A stretch of DNA of 64,000 nt from Sinorhizobium meliloti 4H41 (GCF_000375585.1 NZ_AQWP01000002.1:930001-994000); one strand, 5' to 3'; positions 34,697-43,892 are shown, counted from the stretch's first letter. The notes: generated from the sequence alone by a model not told the origin. A program made the numbers and translations.

Positions 34697-35755
34697 TCAG
34701 CCCTTGCCGGCAACGGCCGGACTGAAGACCATCAGGCTCAGGATCTCGAAGAGCACCTGGGCGCCGGCATGGGCCGTATTGGTGGTGGTGTCGTATTGCG
34801 GCGCCACCTCGACGACGTCGCCGCCGACGAGATTGACGCCCTTCAGCCCGCGGATCAACTCCAGCACCTCACGCGTCGTCAGGCCTCCGACTTCCGGCGT
34901 ACCGGTGCCCGGCGCGAAGCTCGGGTCGAGGCTGTCGATGTCGAAGGAAAGATAGGTCGGACCGTCGCCGACGATCTTCTTCGCCTTTTCGATGATCGCC
35001 GGAATACCCAGTCCGGTGACCTCCTCCGCATGAACGACCGTCATGCCGGACTCGTAGGAGAACTCCCACAGATACTCTGCCGAGCCGCGGATGCCGATCT
35101 GGATGACGCGGGTCGGGTCGAGCACGCCGTCGAGGACGGCGTTGCGGAACGGGCCGCCATGGTGGAACTTGGTCAGGTCAAAGGCGCCGCCAGTGTCGCA
35201 ATGCGCGTCGATATGGATCATGCCGACAGGCTGCTTCTTGCCCACGGCCTTGAGGATCGGATGGGTGATCGAATGGTCGCCGCCGACGGAGAGCGGCACG
35301 ACGCCCGCACCGACGATCTGGTTGATCCGCTTCTCGATGTCCTCGTGGCTGATTTCGAGCCGATAGCGGCTGCGGAAGGGAACATCGCCGATATCGGCGA
35401 CCCTGAGATCGTGCACCGGTGCGCAGCCGAGCACGTGATTATAGGGCCCGATCCGCTCGATCGCGCGCAGCGCCCGTGGCCCGAAGCGCGATCCCGGGCG
35501 ATTGGTGACGCCGAGATCCATGGGAACGCCGATCATCGCCACCTGAAGATTGCCGAAATCGGGCTCATCGGCATCGACCGGCATGTGAGGTGCGGTCAGG
35601 AATGTCGGAATGCCGGAATAGGGCGCCAGCCGCGTGCCGCTCTTCGTGAAAATCTTATCCGCGACCTTGCGGAAGGTCGGATCGAAGAGCTCGCCGCCAT
35701 GGCTCTCGCCATATTTCGCCTTCAATGCGTTGAGCTTCTGTTCATCCCAAGCCAT
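34697..35755 (-). CDS. speB: agmatinase / guanidinobutyrase-type ureohydrolase
   Basis: Mn-dependent ureohydrolase of 352 aa. All metal ligands are visible: His161 (GGDHSITHP), Asp183, His185 and Asp187 (IHIDAHCDT), Asp272 and Asp274 (SFDIDSLDPSFAPG). It hydrolyses a guanidino compound, agmatine or 4-guanidinobutyrate, to urea plus the amine. The substrate loop reads FHHGGPFRNA, and I cannot separate the two activities by eye. Start: ATG at 35755 with GGAGG eight bases upstream; an upstream open stretch adds no family sequence. It heads the minus-strand transport operon and diverges from a LysR gene. The released urea could feed the urease encoded at 6491-13994. Confidence 0.92.
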   Translation of the reverse strand: MAWDEQKLNALKAKYGESHGGELFDPTFRKVADKIFTKSGTRLAPYSGIPTFLTAPHMPVDADEPDFGNLQVAMIGVPMDLGVTNRPGSRFGPRALRAIERIGPYNHVLGCAPVHDLRVADIGDVPFRSRYRLEISHEDIEKRINQIVGAGVVPLSVGGDHSITHPILKAVGKKQPVGMIHIDAHCDTGGAFDLTKFHHGGPFRNAVLDGVLDPTRVIQIGIRGSAEYLWEFSYESGMTVVHAEEVTGLGIPAIIEKAKKIVGDGPTYLSFDIDSLDPSFAPGTGTPEVGGLTTREVLELIRGLKGVNLVGGDVVEVAPQYDTTTNTAHAGAQVLFEILSLMVFSPAVAGKG

Positions 35756-35926
35756 GCGCCGGACCTCCGTATCGTTCAGCCGGGGCTGGCACATGATGCA
35801 CCGCAAGTCACGACTTGCGGTGTGCCGATCTGAAGCGGCGCAATCAGGTTCCCCGGCTTTTGCCTTTGTTGCGCATATTAGGAGACAATTCTTCTGGAAA
35901 AGCAATTGACATTGTTATAGCGTTTG

Positions 35927-35945
35927 ATGTGAGAAAAATTCACAT
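35927..35945. promoter_or_regulatory. ATGTGA-N7-TCACAT palindrome between speB and the LysR gene
   Basis: Perfect 6+6 inverted repeat in the divergent gap, ending two bases before the annotated LysR ATG. It has the T-N11-A layout of LysR-type sites and also resembles a relaxed CRP site. If it is an operator, autoregulation from this position is likely, and it makes the downstream TTG (35972) more plausible as the real start. Confidence 0.55.
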
Positions 35946-35947
35946 AG

Positions 35948-37015
35948 ATGCCGCCTCTCCGGAGCTTCTTCTTGTCGAGCCGCCTGCCTCCGCTGAATCC
36001 GCTGCGCGCCTTCGAGGCCACCGCCCGGCGCGGCTCCGTTTCCGCTGCGGCGCGTGAGCTCAACGTCACCCACGGCGCGGTAAGCCATCAGATCCGCGCG
36101 CTCGAACTCTCCTTCAACGCGCCCCTTTTCGAGCGGGGCGGCAAGCGGCTGAAGCTGACGCCGCAGGGCGCGCTGCTCCTGCCTGCGGTGACGCATGCCT
36201 TCGCCGAGATCGCCGCGGCAACGGCGGCGATGACGCGGCCCGCGACGAGCGGGGAACTCACCGTCACCTGCGTCCCGGCACTGCTCTCCTTCTGGATGAT
36301 TCCGCGGCTGCACCTCTTTACCGAGCAGTTCCCCGATGTCCAATTGCGGCTGATCGCCTCCAATGACGAGGCGAACCTCGATTCCCCGGACGTCGACGTC
36401 TGCCTGCTCTATGGCGACGGCAACTGGCAGGACTGCTGGTCGAGGCTCTGGAGCCGGCTCGAGCTTTTCCCGGTCGTCAGCCCGACGCTCCTCAACATGC
36501 GGCCGCTGCGCTCCATCCGGGACATCCGCGACCACGTGATGCTGCATGGCGACGACGGCCGCGAGTGGAACACCTGGCTCGCCGCAGCCGACGCGATCGA
36601 TTTCCAGCGCGGTCGCCAGCATTTCATGAGCGATGCGCGGCTTTCGACCGAGGCGGCCCTGCACAATCAGGGCGTTGCGCTCGGCGATACGATCACCGCC
36701 GGCAGCCTGATCGCCCGTGGCGAGCTGATCGCCCCTTTCGACCTGACGGTTCCGGCCAACGACGCCTTTTTCGTCGCCTGCCGTAATGAAGTTCGCGCCG
36801 CGCCGATCGTCCGCGTTTTCATCGACTGGCTGTTTGCCGCTCTCGAAAGCGATCCGATGCCGGAGCTGCAGATGTCCGCCCGCACGATCATCCGCAGCCG
36901 CATGCCGAAGCCGGAAGATGCCGGCCGCAAGACAACACCGAAGAGCCTTCAACCCCGCTCCCCGCCGCGCAACCGGCGTCCGGAACGCCCGCAGAGGCGC
37001 AAAATCAAATCATGA
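35948..37015 (+). CDS. LysR-family transcriptional regulator (GcvA-like)
   Basis: Regulator of 355 aa. The helix-turn-helix is at about residues 17-60 (NPLRAFEATARRGSVSAAAR, then VTHGAVSHQIRALE), followed by the effector domain from about 95. The last ~45 residues (from PKPEDAGRKT) are a basic, proline-rich tail not found in the family core. The ATG at 35948 lacks a ribosome site, while a TTG at 35972 has GGAG six to seven bases upstream and may be the true start. It is divergent from the agmatinase operon and upstream of the aminotransferase, both possible targets. Confidence 0.88.
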   Translation: MPPLRSFFLSSRLPPLNPLRAFEATARRGSVSAAARELNVTHGAVSHQIRALELSFNAPLFERGGKRLKLTPQGALLLPAVTHAFAEIAAATAAMTRPATSGELTVTCVPALLSFWMIPRLHLFTEQFPDVQLRLIASNDEANLDSPDVDVCLLYGDGNWQDCWSRLWSRLELFPVVSPTLLNMRPLRSIRDIRDHVMLHGDDGREWNTWLAAADAIDFQRGRQHFMSDARLSTEAALHNQGVALGDTITAGSLIARGELIAPFDLTVPANDAFFVACRNEVRAAPIVRVFIDWLFAALESDPMPELQMSARTIIRSRMPKPEDAGRKTTPKSLQPRSPPRNRRPERPQRRKIKS

Positions 37016-37060
37016 TGCGGGGCTGAGAATCCCGTCCGCTTCAACAACAGGAAATCCGCC

Positions 37061-38239
37061 ATGCCGCATTTCAATCCCCTCGTCGAAAAGCTCTCGCCGC
37101 CGCCGATACCCTCGGTGCTCGCATGGGCGAAGGCTTATGACGGGGCAAAAGGCCCGCTGATCGACCTCTCCCAAGCCGTGCCCGGCTATCCCGCTCATCC
37201 CGACATGCTGAAATGGCTGGGCGAAGCCGCGGCGTCGGCGGCCTACACGGGCTACGGAGCGATCGAGGGTGAAGCGGAACTGCGCCAGGCCTATGCCGAG
37301 CACGTGGCGTCGCTCTATGGCGCGGCGGTCGCCGCCGGCAACGTCCACATCACTTCCGGCTGCAACCAGGCCTTCATCTGTGCCGCGATGGCCGTTGCCG
37401 GGGCCGGCGATACGGTGTTGATGAGCAATCCCTATTACTTCAACCAGGAGACGACGCTGGCGATGCTGGGGATCGATGTCGAGCTTGCGCCGCTCGATGC
37501 GGGCGCCGGGTTCCTGCCCGAGGTCGAGACCATCGCCTCTGCCTTGCGGCCGGGCATCCGGGCACTTGCGCTCGTTTCGCCCAACAATCCCACGGGAGCG
37601 GTCTACCCGCCCGAACTGCTGCAACGCATCTACGAGCTCTGCCGCGCGAACGGAACCTGGCTCATTCTGGACGAAACCTATCGCGACTTCCTGCCGGATG
37701 CGGCCGCCGCGCCGCACGGCCTGCTTCGAACCCCGGGCTGGGAGGACGGTTTCATCGGTCTTTACAGTTTCTCGAAGTCCTTCTGCATTCCGGGCCATCG
37801 TCTCGGCGCGATCACCGCCGGACCGCAGGTGGTCGAGCAGGTCGCCAAGATCATGGACAATCTCCAGATCTGCGCCCCGCGTTCCCCCCAGGCGGCCGTC
37901 GCAAGGGCGATACCGGCGCTTGCCGACTGGCGGCTCGCCAACCGCGCCGAAATCGCCGCCCGCGCCGAGGCGCTGAGGACGATCATGACCCGGCTGCCGC
38001 AATGGAACCTGCAGGCAGTGGGCGCCTATTTTGCCTATATCCGCCACCCCTTCCCCGATATCGAGTCGCAATTCGTCGCCGAGAAGCTGGCGAAGCTCGC
38101 CGGCGTCCTCTGCTTGCCCGGCGATTATTTCGGCGAGGGTCAGGAGAACTACCTGCGCTTCGCCTTCGCCAATGCGGACGTGGCGACGATCCTCAAGCTC
38201 GAAGAGCGCCTCGCGCGATTCGAGCTGCCGGGTATCTGA
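37061..38239 (+). CDS. PLP-dependent class I/II aminotransferase
   Basis: Fold-type I aminotransferase of 392 aa. The cofactor lysine is Lys239 in FSKSFCIPGHRLGA. Other family marks are LVSPNNPTGAVYP (substrate/cofactor Asn), LILDETYRDF (Asp and Tyr contacts) and the C-terminal arginine region ENYLRFAFAN. It starts 46 bases after the LysR gene with AGGA before the ATG. Its place beside polyamine genes would allow a role in removing an amino group from a diamine or amino acid, but the substrate is not evident. Confidence 0.9.
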   Translation: MPHFNPLVEKLSPPPIPSVLAWAKAYDGAKGPLIDLSQAVPGYPAHPDMLKWLGEAAASAAYTGYGAIEGEAELRQAYAEHVASLYGAAVAAGNVHITSGCNQAFICAAMAVAGAGDTVLMSNPYYFNQETTLAMLGIDVELAPLDAGAGFLPEVETIASALRPGIRALALVSPNNPTGAVYPPELLQRIYELCRANGTWLILDETYRDFLPDAAAAPHGLLRTPGWEDGFIGLYSFSKSFCIPGHRLGAITAGPQVVEQVAKIMDNLQICAPRSPQAAVARAIPALADWRLANRAEIAARAEALRTIMTRLPQWNLQAVGAYFAYIRHPFPDIESQFVAEKLAKLAGVLCLPGDYFGEGQENYLRFAFANADVATILKLEERLARFELPGI

Positions 38240-38244
38240 GTGGC

Positions 38245-39135
38245 TCAGCCGCGGCGGGCGATCAGGATGCCGATCAGCACGATCGCGCCGCCGATCGCCT
38301 GCATGGCGCCCACCGGCTCGCTCAGCAGAACCCAGGCGAGCAGCGCAGCCACGACCGGCTGCAGGAGCAGCGTCAGCGAAGAAAAGGCCGGCGGCAGAAA
38401 AGCGAGCGCATAGGTGATCGCCACCTGCCCGCCGGCGTGGCTCACGAAGGCAAGTCCGAAGAGCATGGCCCAGCCGAAGGCGCTCGTCGGGAAAAGCGAC
38501 TGCTCGGCCAACAGGGCCATCGGCAGCATGCAAACGGCTGCCGATGCGGTGCTCCAGATCATGATCCGGTTTGTGCTGAAGCGGCTTCGCAGACGCCCGA
38601 TTGCGAGAATGTAGCCGGCATAGAACGCGGCCGCGACGATAGCGATCCCATCGCCGGCGAGATCGCCGCCGCCGAGTGCCGCCGGACCGCCTTTCAGGAC
38701 GACCACGCCGACGATCGCCGTGGCGAGGCCGCCCAGGAAGATGCCGCTGACCGCCGAGCGGAACAGAGCCCATCCGGCAAGCGTCACGAAGACCGGCGCC
38801 AGATTGGCAAGCAGCGTCGCATTGGCGACCGAGGTCATGGTGAGCGCAAGGTGCCAGGCTGCGAGATCGATGGCGAGAAATACGCCCGGCAGGACAAGTT
38901 GAGCGTAATCGGACAGGCGCTGCGGGGGCTTGTCCGCGACTGCGCCGCCGCGCAGCCGTGACCAGGCCAGCAGCGGGATCAGCGCCAGCGCGACACGCCA
39001 GAAGGCAGTGGCCATCGGCCCCACTTCCGAGAGCCGCACGAAGATCGGCGATCCGCCGATGGCGGCACCGCCGATGATGAGCGCGGCCATGGCAAGTCTG
39101 TTACGGGGAGCGGCGGAACTGGCGGCTTGGGTCAC
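38245..39135 (-). CDS. EamA/DMT-family transporter
   Basis: Ten-segment drug/metabolite transporter of about 296 aa made of two EamA repeats. The first repeat has ALIIGGAAIGGSPIFVRL, the second GGGDLAGDGIAIVAAAFYAG and SLTLLLQPVVAALLAWVLLS. Members usually export amino acids or metabolites. The start is uncertain: a GTG at 39135 has GGA upstream, while an ATG at 39090 begins directly before the first membrane segment. It is convergent with the aminotransferase (5-base gap) and downstream of the aldehyde dehydrogenase. Confidence 0.85.
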   Translation of the reverse strand: MTQAASSAAPRNRLAMAALIIGGAAIGGSPIFVRLSEVGPMATAFWRVALALIPLLAWSRLRGGAVADKPPQRLSDYAQLVLPGVFLAIDLAAWHLALTMTSVANATLLANLAPVFVTLAGWALFRSAVSGIFLGGLATAIVGVVVLKGGPAALGGGDLAGDGIAIVAAAFYAGYILAIGRLRSRFSTNRIMIWSTASAAVCMLPMALLAEQSLFPTSAFGWAMLFGLAFVSHAGGQVAITYALAFLPPAFSSLTLLLQPVVAALLAWVLLSEPVGAMQAIGGAIVLIGILIARRG

Positions 39136-39282
39136 GGCGATGTCCGATGGCTGGGAAGCGCGCGCAGAACCGGCGCGCGGCAAGCCAGCTATCAGAATCC
39201 CGCCGCAAGCGACAGCCGAATTCGCCCGATAGGCGAAAAACGACCACACGCGAAAACGTGCGGCCGTGGGAGAGACGACCCG

Positions 39283-40716
39283 TCAGGCTGCGTCCGGCAG
39301 GTGAACCGTTTTCACCTCCAGGAAGTCCTCGAGCCCGAACATCCCGCCTTCCCGGCCGTTGCCGGACTGCTTGTAGCCGCCGAAGGGGCTTCCGTAGCGG
39401 TGCGGACCGCCGTTGATGTGCACCATGCCGGCGCGGAGACGCGATGCCACCCGCTCCGCCCTTTCGCGGTCGCGCGTCTGGACATAGGCCGCGAGGCCGT
39501 AATTCGTGTCGTTGGCGATCGCGATCGCCTCCTCTTCCGTATCGAAGGGAATGATCGAAAGCACCGGTCCGAACACTTCCTCGCGCGCGATCCGCATGGA
39601 ATTGTCGACATCGGCGAAGATCGTCGGCCGGACGAAATATCCGGCCTCGAAGCCTTCCGGCTTGCCGGGGCCGCCGGCCAGGAGCGTCGCGCCCTCGGCA
39701 ACGCCCGCTTCGATCAGCGCCTGCACCCGCTCGAACTGAATATGGCTGACGAGCGGGCCGATATGGGAGCCATCCTTCGTCGGATCGCCGACCCTCGCCT
39801 CCATGCCGACGCGCCTGGCGATTTCCACGACCTCGTCATAGGCGCTGCGCTCGACGAGCATACGTGTCGGGGCATCACAGGACTGGCCGGAATTGTTGAA
39901 GCATTCGAGAATGCTGGCGGTCACCCGCTCCTCTATATCGGCATCGGCAAAGACGATGTTCGGCGACTTTCCGCCGAGTTCGAGCGTGACGCGCTTGACC
40001 GTATCGGCGGCGTCCTTGCTGACGGCGATACCCGCCCGCGTCGAACCGGTGAAGGACATCATGTCGATGTCCTTGTGCTTCGACAGCGCCGCCCCGGCAT
40101 GAATGCCGTCACCATTGACGAGGTTGAAGACGCCGGCCGGAAAGCCCGCCTCTTCGACCATCTCGGCGTAGAGCATGGCGTTCAGCGGCGTGAATTCGCT
40201 GGGTTTCAGGACGCAGGTGCAGCCGGTCGCAAGCGCCGGGACGACCTTGAGCGCGATCTGGTTGACCGGCCAGTTCCACGGCGTGATGAGACCGCAGACG
40301 CCGATCGGCTCACGCAGGAGCGTGTCGCCGTTCGGCAGCTTTTCCTTGAGTTTCAGGCGCTTCAGGGCATCGATGAAGCCCTGAAGATGACCGACGCCCA
40401 CATCCGCCTGCTGCTCGCGGCTCATCGTTCTCGGCGCACCGAGTTCGGCCGTGATGGTGTCGGCCATTTCATCGTAACGCCGCTTGTAGATCGCGAGCAG
40501 CCTTTCGAGCAGCGCCAGCCGTTCCTCGACGCTCGTCCGGCTATAGCTTGCGAATGCCTTCTTGGCGGCTGCAACCGCCCGGTCGACGTCGGCAGCGGTG
40601 CCGAGCGAGATAACCGCTATCGGCTTCTCGGTCGCCGGATTGAGCACCAGAAGATCGTTCTGCGTGGCCGGCTCAACCCATTTGCCGTCGATGTAGAATT
40701 TCCGTTTGTCGAGCAT
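39283..40716 (-). CDS. NAD(P)-dependent aldehyde dehydrogenase
   Basis: Aldehyde dehydrogenase of 477 aa with all catalytic residues: Asn148 (TPWNWP), Glu246 (TLELGGKSPN) and nucleophile Cys280 (NNSGQSCDAPTRM). The cofactor region is SFTGSTRAG. The ATG at 40716 has GGAGGAGCGA upstream. It lies in the polyamine region and could oxidise a gamma-aminobutyraldehyde-type product (the PuuC step), although its position two units from puuAB leaves this as inference. Confidence 0.92.
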   Translation of the reverse strand: MLDKRKFYIDGKWVEPATQNDLLVLNPATEKPIAVISLGTAADVDRAVAAAKKAFASYSRTSVEERLALLERLLAIYKRRYDEMADTITAELGAPRTMSREQQADVGVGHLQGFIDALKRLKLKEKLPNGDTLLREPIGVCGLITPWNWPVNQIALKVVPALATGCTCVLKPSEFTPLNAMLYAEMVEEAGFPAGVFNLVNGDGIHAGAALSKHKDIDMMSFTGSTRAGIAVSKDAADTVKRVTLELGGKSPNIVFADADIEERVTASILECFNNSGQSCDAPTRMLVERSAYDEVVEIARRVGMEARVGDPTKDGSHIGPLVSHIQFERVQALIEAGVAEGATLLAGGPGKPEGFEAGYFVRPTIFADVDNSMRIAREEVFGPVLSIIPFDTEEEAIAIANDTNYGLAAYVQTRDRERAERVASRLRAGMVHINGGPHRYGSPFGGYKQSGNGREGGMFGLEDFLEVKTVHLPDAA

Positions 40717-40827
40717 TCGCTCCTCCATCCCGTCTGATTTCCGCCGGCAAGGCTACGACGGCGGCTGCACGCGGACAAGGGCGGAAAAGCGGAAGGGAGC
40801 GTGTCGGGAAACGGCACCGGCCGATGA

Positions 40828-40861
40828 ACGGCTGCAGATGCATGAGCACCTGCAGCCGTTG
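40828..40861 (-). terminator. hairpin after the small membrane protein gene
   Basis: AACGGCTGCAG (40828-40838) and CTGCAGCCGTT (40851-40861) form a perfect 11-bp stem with a 12-base loop just past the stop of the 49-aa gene on the minus strand. No T run follows. Confidence 0.55.
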
Positions 40862-40866
40862 CGAAA

Positions 40867-41016
40867 TCAGAACGCGCCGATGAGGAGCGCGCAGATGAAA
40901 GTGAAGGCTGCAGCCACCGCGATGGCCTGGGTAAAGTGTCTGGCAGTCGGACGACGGGCTGGTCGAGCCCGGTAGACGGTATAGCGGGATTGGGTCATCG
41001 CCTTGGTCGCGTTCAT
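40867..41016 (-). CDS. small single-span membrane protein (49 aa)
   Basis: Short gene with a basic N-terminal half (RYTVYRARPARRPTARH) and one C-terminal membrane segment (AIAVAAAFTFICALLIGAF). The ATG at 41016 has GGAGAG seven bases upstream. A hairpin follows the stop, and an AT-rich promoter-like region (TATAGG near 41055 on the minus strand) precedes it, so it looks like a real monocistronic gene. No function is recognised. Positive-inside topology would leave the N-terminus in the cytoplasm. Confidence 0.65.
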   Translation of the reverse strand: MNATKAMTQSRYTVYRARPARRPTARHFTQAIAVAAAFTFICALLIGAF

Positions 41017-41200
41017 TATGTCTCTCCGCTGTTGGGGCGTGGCCTGTAGCCGTTGTTCTCCTATATTCTTGATCGAATTCCTAGATAATTTTTTGCCACG
41101 GATCAAACGAGAAATGAAAAATTCGTTTAACCGGCCTGCCGGGCAGCGCGGAATACACGGTTCTTTCGAGGTCTCCGATGCCCAGGAGCGATCGCCCCGG

Positions 41201-42514
41201 CTACCAGCCGACGGCGTCCTTGAGCATGTACCACCACGATCCGACAGTCGAATACTGCGCGCGGAACATCCGTCCGCCGGGGAATGGATACCAGGGCAGC
41301 TTCGCGAAGACATCGAAGCGCGCCGCGTCCCCGTCGATCGCTTCGGCAAGAGTGCGGCCGAAAAGGTGGGAGCCCGTCACGCCATGACCGCTATAGCCAT
41401 GGGCGAAATAGGTATTGCTGCCGATCCGCCCCATTTGCGGCACGCGCGTGAAGGAGAGTGCGAAGTTGCCGCTCCAGGCATAGTCGATCTTCACGCCCTT
41501 GAGCCGCGGAAAGACCTTTTCGAGATTTGGCCTGAGCTTTGCCACGACATCCGCCGGGTCGGTACCGCCATAGACGGTGCCGCCGCCGAAAATCATCCGC
41601 TTGTCGGCGGACAGCCGGAAATAGTCGAGAATGTAGCGAACGTCCTCCACGCACATGTCGCTCGGGATCAGCGAATGGGCAAGCTCCTCGCCGAGCGGCG
41701 CGGTGGTGATCATCTGGGTCGAAACGGGCATGACGCGGGTGGCGAGCTTCGGCACGGCATCGCCAAGATAGGCGTTGCCGCAAAGCACGACGATCCGGGC
41801 GGAAACCTCGCCCCCCTCGGTATGGACGGTCGGCCGGGCCGATTCGTGGTCGACACGGGTCACCGGTGACATCTCGTAGATCACGCCGCCGAGGCTCTCC
41901 AGGGCGCGTGCCTCGCCGAGCACCAGATTGAGCGGATGCATATGGCCGCCGGTGGTGTCGAGCATGCCGCCGCAATAGGCCTCGGAATCGACGAGCTTGC
42001 GCAGCGCCTCGCGGTCGAGAAGCTGATGATCGTCCATCCCGTGTTTGCGCCAGAGCGCCTGCTTGGCCTCGAGCTCCTTCATGTGGGCTCCGGTATAGGC
42101 GGCATAGATATTGCCGGGCTTCAGATCGCACTCGATCCGATACTCGCTGACGAGCCGGCGGATGATCCGTCCGCCTTCCTGTACAAGGCCGCCGATGAAG
42201 CGGGCGGCATCCTCGCCGTAGCGGCGCTCGATCGTCGACAGGCCGGCATTGAGACCGTTGACGATCTGGCCGCCGTTGCGTCCGGAGGCGCCCCAGCCCA
42301 CCTGCGCACCCTCGACCACGGTGACCTTGTAGCCCTTTTCGGCAAGATGAATGGCCGTGGACAGGCCCGAATACCCCGCGCCTACGATGCAGATGTCGGT
42401 TTCGATCCGGCCTTCCAGCCTGACCGGATTGCGGATGATGTTGCGCGAGGCGGCGTAATAGCTCGTCGGGTAGCTGCCGTCCCCGGCATAGGATTTCTGC
42501 TTCCGTGCCATCAT
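41201..42514 (-). CDS. puuB: gamma-glutamylputrescine oxidase-like FAD oxidoreductase
   Basis: DAO-family flavoenzyme of 437 aa. The dinucleotide motif GAGYSG is at residues 45-50 in ICIVGAGYSGLSTAIHLAE. A GWGASGRNGGQIVNG segment (flavin contact) follows. The C-terminal part carries WSGNFALSFTRVPQMGRI and YAHGYSGHGVTG, typical of PuuB/OrdL. It oxidises gamma-glutamylputrescine to the aldehyde in the Puu pathway. The start overlaps the puuA stop (ATGATG around 42511-42514), so the pair is coupled. A GGAG is not obvious, in keeping with coupling. Confidence 0.9.
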   Translation of the reverse strand: MMARKQKSYAGDGSYPTSYYAASRNIIRNPVRLEGRIETDICIVGAGYSGLSTAIHLAEKGYKVTVVEGAQVGWGASGRNGGQIVNGLNAGLSTIERRYGEDAARFIGGLVQEGGRIIRRLVSEYRIECDLKPGNIYAAYTGAHMKELEAKQALWRKHGMDDHQLLDREALRKLVDSEAYCGGMLDTTGGHMHPLNLVLGEARALESLGGVIYEMSPVTRVDHESARPTVHTEGGEVSARIVVLCGNAYLGDAVPKLATRVMPVSTQMITTAPLGEELAHSLIPSDMCVEDVRYILDYFRLSADKRMIFGGGTVYGGTDPADVVAKLRPNLEKVFPRLKGVKIDYAWSGNFALSFTRVPQMGRIGSNTYFAHGYSGHGVTGSHLFGRTLAEAIDGDAARFDVFAKLPWYPFPGGRMFRAQYSTVGSWWYMLKDAVGW

Positions 42515-43878
42515 ACGATTTCCAGATAGGCGCTGAATTCGTAATCCGTGACCTGCTCGGCGAAGCCGGCGATCTCCTGGCGCTTGCAGGCGATCAGCAT
42601 GGAGCGAAGCACGGGATCGAAGATCTCGGCGGCGATCGGTCCGGCCTCGAAGGCGTCGACCGCCTGCCCCCAATCGGCAGGAATTTTGGGCAATTTCTCC
42701 GTCGCATAGGCTCGTCCCTCGACGGGCGCCGGCGGCTTCCATTTGTTGCGGATGCCTACGAGCGCCGCGCCGAGGATCGCGGCGATGACGAGATAGGGAT
42801 TGGCGTCGGCACCCGCGACGCGGTGCTCGATCCGCCGCGCCGCCGGATTGCCGCCCGGGATGCGGATTGCCGAGGTGCGGTTCTCGTAACCCCAGGAAAT
42901 CGAGGTCGGCGCATGCGTGTCGGGCCGCAGCCGGCGGTAGGAATTGAAGTGCGGGGCGAACATAAGCGTCGTCTCGGCCATGCCGCGCAGGAGGCCGGCC
43001 ACCGCATGCTTGAGCACGGCCGATCCCTCGTCGCTGCCGTCGTCGAAGACGTTGTTGCCTTCCTCGTCGAGCAGGCTGAAATGGATGTGCATGCCGTTGC
43101 CGGAACGGGTGCCGTAGGGTTTGGCCATGAAGGTCGCCGCGAGCCCGTGCTTGCGGGCGACCCCCTTGACGATGCGCTTGAAGAAGATCGCGTCATCCGC
43201 CGCCTTCAGCGGATCGTCGCTGTGCAGCAGATTGATCTCGAACTGGCCGATGCCGTTTTCGGCTATCGCCGCATCCGCCGGCACGTTCTGCCGCGCGCAC
43301 TCCCTGTAGACGTCGGAGAAGAACTCGCCGAAATCGTCGAGCTCGTCGATCGAAAGGATCGCGTCGGAATCGAGCCGCTTGCCGGTATAGGGCGAGATCG
43401 GCGGGACGGCGCTGTCCGGCTCGGGATCGATGAGATAGAATTCCAGCTCCGTCGCTACCACCGGGCGCAGCCCCAGTTCGCGATATTCGCGCATGATCGC
43501 CGCGAGCGCCTGGCGCGGATCGGCAAGAAAGGGCCTGCCGTTCTCGACGAACAGCCAGAGCGGAACCAGCGCGCTCGGCCGCGACGTCCAGTTGACCGGC
43601 AGGGCCCCTCGCCCCGTGACGCCGCAGATGCCGTCGCGGTCGCCGGTCGCAAAGACCTGCGCGCTGCCGATGATGTCCTCACCCCAGACGTCGACGCCGA
43701 CGATCGAGAGCGGCATGCGGATGCCGCCGCCGAGCACCTTCCTGGCCTGTTCCACCGGCACCCGCTTGCCGCGCATGATGCCGTTCAGGTCGCAAATCAC
43801 CGCCTGAATACTTTCTATCGGGCCGTTCTGTTCAAGCCAGGACTGGAACACTTCCGGGTCGTCCGCATCGATTGACAT
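42511..43878 (-). CDS. puuA: gamma-glutamylputrescine synthetase-like glutamine synthetase family enzyme
   Basis: GS-fold ligase of 455 aa. It has the ATP/metal motifs of the family (VATELEFYLID, NGIGQFEINLLHSD, KPYGTRSGNGMHIHFSLLDE) and the C-terminal catalytic region WGYENRTSAIRIPGGNPAAR. It lacks the ordered adenylylation-site loop of housekeeping GlnA. Coupled to puuB, it most likely ligates glutamate to putrescine or a related amine. The ATG at 43878 lies 15 bases from a TGTGATCACA palindrome, presumably the operator of the divergent GntR regulator. Confidence 0.9.
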   Translation of the reverse strand: MSIDADDPEVFQSWLEQNGPIESIQAVICDLNGIMRGKRVPVEQARKVLGGGIRMPLSIVGVDVWGEDIIGSAQVFATGDRDGICGVTGRGALPVNWTSRPSALVPLWLFVENGRPFLADPRQALAAIMREYRELGLRPVVATELEFYLIDPEPDSAVPPISPYTGKRLDSDAILSIDELDDFGEFFSDVYRECARQNVPADAAIAENGIGQFEINLLHSDDPLKAADDAIFFKRIVKGVARKHGLAATFMAKPYGTRSGNGMHIHFSLLDEEGNNVFDDGSDEGSAVLKHAVAGLLRGMAETTLMFAPHFNSYRRLRPDTHAPTSISWGYENRTSAIRIPGGNPAARRIEHRVAGADANPYLVIAAILGAALVGIRNKWKPPAPVEGRAYATEKLPKIPADWGQAVDAFEAGPIAAEIFDPVLRSMLIACKRQEIAGFAEQVTDYEFSAYLEIV

Positions 43879-43892
43879 ATCGTATTTCTTTT

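Noticed and set aside
35906-35935. TTGACA as a -35 box for the LysR gene
   Set aside because: No acceptable -10 box lies 16-18 bases downstream, so it was not listed as a promoter.
41105-41128. AAACGA...TCGTTT inverted repeat between puuB and the 49-aa gene
   Set aside because: Short arms in an AT-rich spacer; could be chance, and no regulator gene is adjacent.
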